Shown piece after piece: positions 52,292 through 53,502 of a stretch of 53,502 nt of DNA. Under the pieces are notes generated by a model. That model did no database searches, was not told the DNA's origin, and saw only the letters and a list, made by a program, of their open reading frames with translations. The stretch covers positions 1 to 53,502 of the forward strand of contig JAIYAM010000005.1 of assembly GCA_027489065.1 (NCBI GenBank), given 5' to 3'. The DNA is from Erythrobacteraceae bacterium (GTDB lineage Bacteria; Pseudomonadota; Alphaproteobacteria; Sphingomonadales; Sphingomonadaceae). How positions within the stretch are numbered: position 1 is the stretch's first letter; each line of letters opens with the position of its first letter. Made by a program: the position numbers and the translations under genes.

Positions 52292-53056
52292 ATGGATCTG
52301 GGACTCAAGGGCAAGAAGGTCATCATGAACGGCGGGGCCCATGGTCTCGGCCTTCAGTCGCTCAAGCTGTTCGCGGCCGAGGGCGCGGATGTCGCCTTCT
52401 TCAGCCGCAAGGAAGACAAGATCGCGGCCGCCGTCGCTGAAATCGACGCGGCCGGGCCGGGCAAGGTGTTTGCCGAGGTCTTCGACATGGCGACCGGCAC
52501 CGAGGCCTATCAGGCGTGGCTCGAAAAGGCGGCGCAGGAACTCGGCGGCTGCGACATCTTCGTCCACACCGCCAGCGCCTCGGGCACCGGCGGGGCGGGG
52601 GACTGGCAGGCCTGTCTCGACATGGACATCAAGGGCGCGGCCTATGCGGTCGAGACCCTGACGCCGTACCTCGAGGCCTCGGGCACCGGCTCGATCGTGA
52701 TGCTGTCCTCGACCGCCGCGCTCGAGACCTTCATCGCCCCGAACCCGTTCAACGCGCTCAAGGCCGCGCTGATCACCTACGCCTCCCAGCTTTCGCAGGC
52801 CTATGCCGCCAAGGGCATCCGCGTGAACACGGTCAGCCCCGGCGCGATCTATTACAAGGGCGGCAACTGGGAGATCATCGAGGAGCACATGAAGCCGCTC
52901 TACGATGCGACCCTCGCCAAGATGCCGATGGGCCGCTTTGGCGAGCCGGTGGAAGTGGCGAAAGCGATCGTCTTCGTCGCCAGCCCCGCGGTGCCCTACA
53001 TGACGGGTGCGAACATCGTCGTCGACGGCGGGTTCACCCAGCGCGTGCAGTTCTAA
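52292..53056 (+). CDS. Short-chain dehydrogenase/reductase family protein lacking the catalytic tyrosine
   Basis: This 254-residue classical SDR fold has the Gly-rich loop MNGGAHGLGL (in place of TGxxxGIG), a VHTASASG block where NNAG is expected, SIVMLSS (Ser retained), and PNPFNALKAALITYASQL, where the YxxxK catalytic pair is FxxxK (Phe153, Lys157). The C-terminal part NTVSPGAIYYKGGNWEII and VDGGFTQRVQF is normal. With Phe in place of Tyr the standard acid/base chemistry is not expected, so it may have an altered activity or a binding role. It lies 27 bases before a TPP-dependent dehydrogenase gene. Confidence 0.88.
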   Translation: MDLGLKGKKVIMNGGAHGLGLQSLKLFAAEGADVAFFSRKEDKIAAAVAEIDAAGPGKVFAEVFDMATGTEAYQAWLEKAAQELGGCDIFVHTASASGTGGAGDWQACLDMDIKGAAYAVETLTPYLEASGTGSIVMLSSTAALETFIAPNPFNALKAALITYASQLSQAYAAKGIRVNTVSPGAIYYKGGNWEIIEEHMKPLYDATLAKMPMGRFGEPVEVAKAIVFVASPAVPYMTGANIVVDGGFTQRVQF

Positions 53057-53083
53057 TCCCCTTCTCCTGAGAGGCTCAAACAC

Positions 53084-53502
53084 ATGGCGCAGATCGACCG
53101 CGACAAGCTGCTCGACATCTACACCCGCACGATGAAGGTGAACCGCACCGACGAGAAGTTCCGCGAGCTGCTGATGGGCGGCAAGGTGGCGGTGATGTAT
53201 TACTGCGTGCGCGGGCAGGAGCTGGTCTCGGCAGCGGCGATGGCGGCGCTGGAGAAGGAGGACTACGTCGTCTGCACCTATCGCGGGCAGGGCGAGCAGA
53301 CCGCCAAGGGCATCCCGATGGAGAAGTGGTGGGGCGAATGCCTCGGCAAGGCGACCGGCACCTGCAAGGGCAAGGGCGGGACCATGCACATCACCGAGCC
53401 CGAGACGGGGATCATGGTCACCACCGGCGTCGTCGGCTCGGGGCTCCCGATCGCCAACGGCCGCGCCATGGCTAGCCATAACAATGGCGATGGCCGCGTG
53501 AC
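53084..53502 (+). CDS. TPP-dependent dehydrogenase E1 alpha subunit (partial, cut by window edge)
   Basis: This is the first 139 codons of a thiamine-diphosphate-dependent 2-oxoacid (or acetoin) dehydrogenase alpha subunit. MAQIDRDKLLDIYTRTMKVNRTDEKFREL, then GQELVSAAAMAALEKEDYVVCTYRGQGEQTAKGI and GKGGTMHITEPETGIMVTTGVVGSGLPIANG match the family, and the TPP-binding GDG motif would lie beyond the edge. GAGAGG is 9 bases before the ATG. Which 2-oxoacid it uses cannot be known, since the beta subunit and E2 genes are outside the window. Confidence 0.9.
   Translation, partial: MAQIDRDKLLDIYTRTMKVNRTDEKFRELLMGGKVAVMYYCVRGQELVSAAAMAALEKEDYVVCTYRGQGEQTAKGIPMEKWWGECLGKATGTCKGKGGTMHITEPETGIMVTTGVVGSGLPIANGRAMASHNNGDGRV

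Overview
The window reads as chromosomal DNA of an alphaproteobacterium of the order Sphingomonadales, most likely the Erythrobacteraceae (Erythrobacter/Porphyrobacter type). This is inferred from very high GC, dense third-position GC, and alphaproteobacterial markers: trcR (DUF1013), sciP (DUF1153), DUF1192, DUF3035, a bactofilin beside an M23 peptidase, an EtfAB/SucC cluster, Coq7, and several small secreted families typical of sphingomonads. There is no prophage, insertion sequence, CRISPR array or rRNA operon. Almost all of the window is housekeeping sequence, and no gene-free stretch exceeds 300 bases.

Layout. 1-7604: start of clpA, DUF1192, a quinone oxidoreductase/GST pair, an LpxH-like phosphoesterase overlapping a GT4 glycosyltransferase, trcR, and an acyl-CoA ligase with a palindrome over its start codon. 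7627-9264: an 11-bp G-tract array, a perfect parS, then bactofilin and M23 peptidase. 9520-16299: proA, nadD, rsfS, rlmH, an EnvC-like protein, ctpA, dsbB and coq7. 16336-22143: TviB-type UDP-sugar dehydrogenase and a UDP-glucuronate 4-epimerase-like gene (surface glycan precursors), fabI, a YihY protein and a DnaJ-class chaperone. 22345-25362: pdxH, phzF, a serine hydrolase lipoprotein and a small membrane protein. 25381-25494: a second perfect parS with its own 11-bp G-tract array. 25511-33997: mnmA, a small gene overlapping sciP, an RND efflux pair and a DUF445 protein. 34014-36008: two tandem TonB-C-like periplasmic proteins. 36178-39248: etfA, etfB (with a LiuR-like operator) and sucC. 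39361-42488: an inositol-phosphatase-family gene, an OmpA lipoprotein and a CBS-domain transporter. 42637-50380: leftward genes gpmA-purE-purK-folA-ribF, then ileS-lspA-DUF3035. 50434-53502: a small conserved gene, tRNA-Thr(GGT), a fatty acid desaturase, an SDR and the start of a TPP-dependent dehydrogenase alpha subunit.

The most unusual content is non-coding. (1) Two perfect 16-bp parS sites 17.7 kb apart are each followed, on the same side, by a G-tract array with an 11-bp period. This looks like a composite segregation element, and it implies a location near the replication origin. (2) A four-hairpin element occurs twice, each time exactly 10 nt after a stop codon (rsfS, ompA). Its stems change while pairing is kept, which is covariation. 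(3) Several unrelated palindromic repeat families are present. One is inserted in frame in ileS (32 codons) and another supplies the stop codon of ribF. (4) rlmH has no ATG, GTG or TTG where its conserved N-terminus begins. The codon there is ATC, 30 bases after the four-hairpin element ends.
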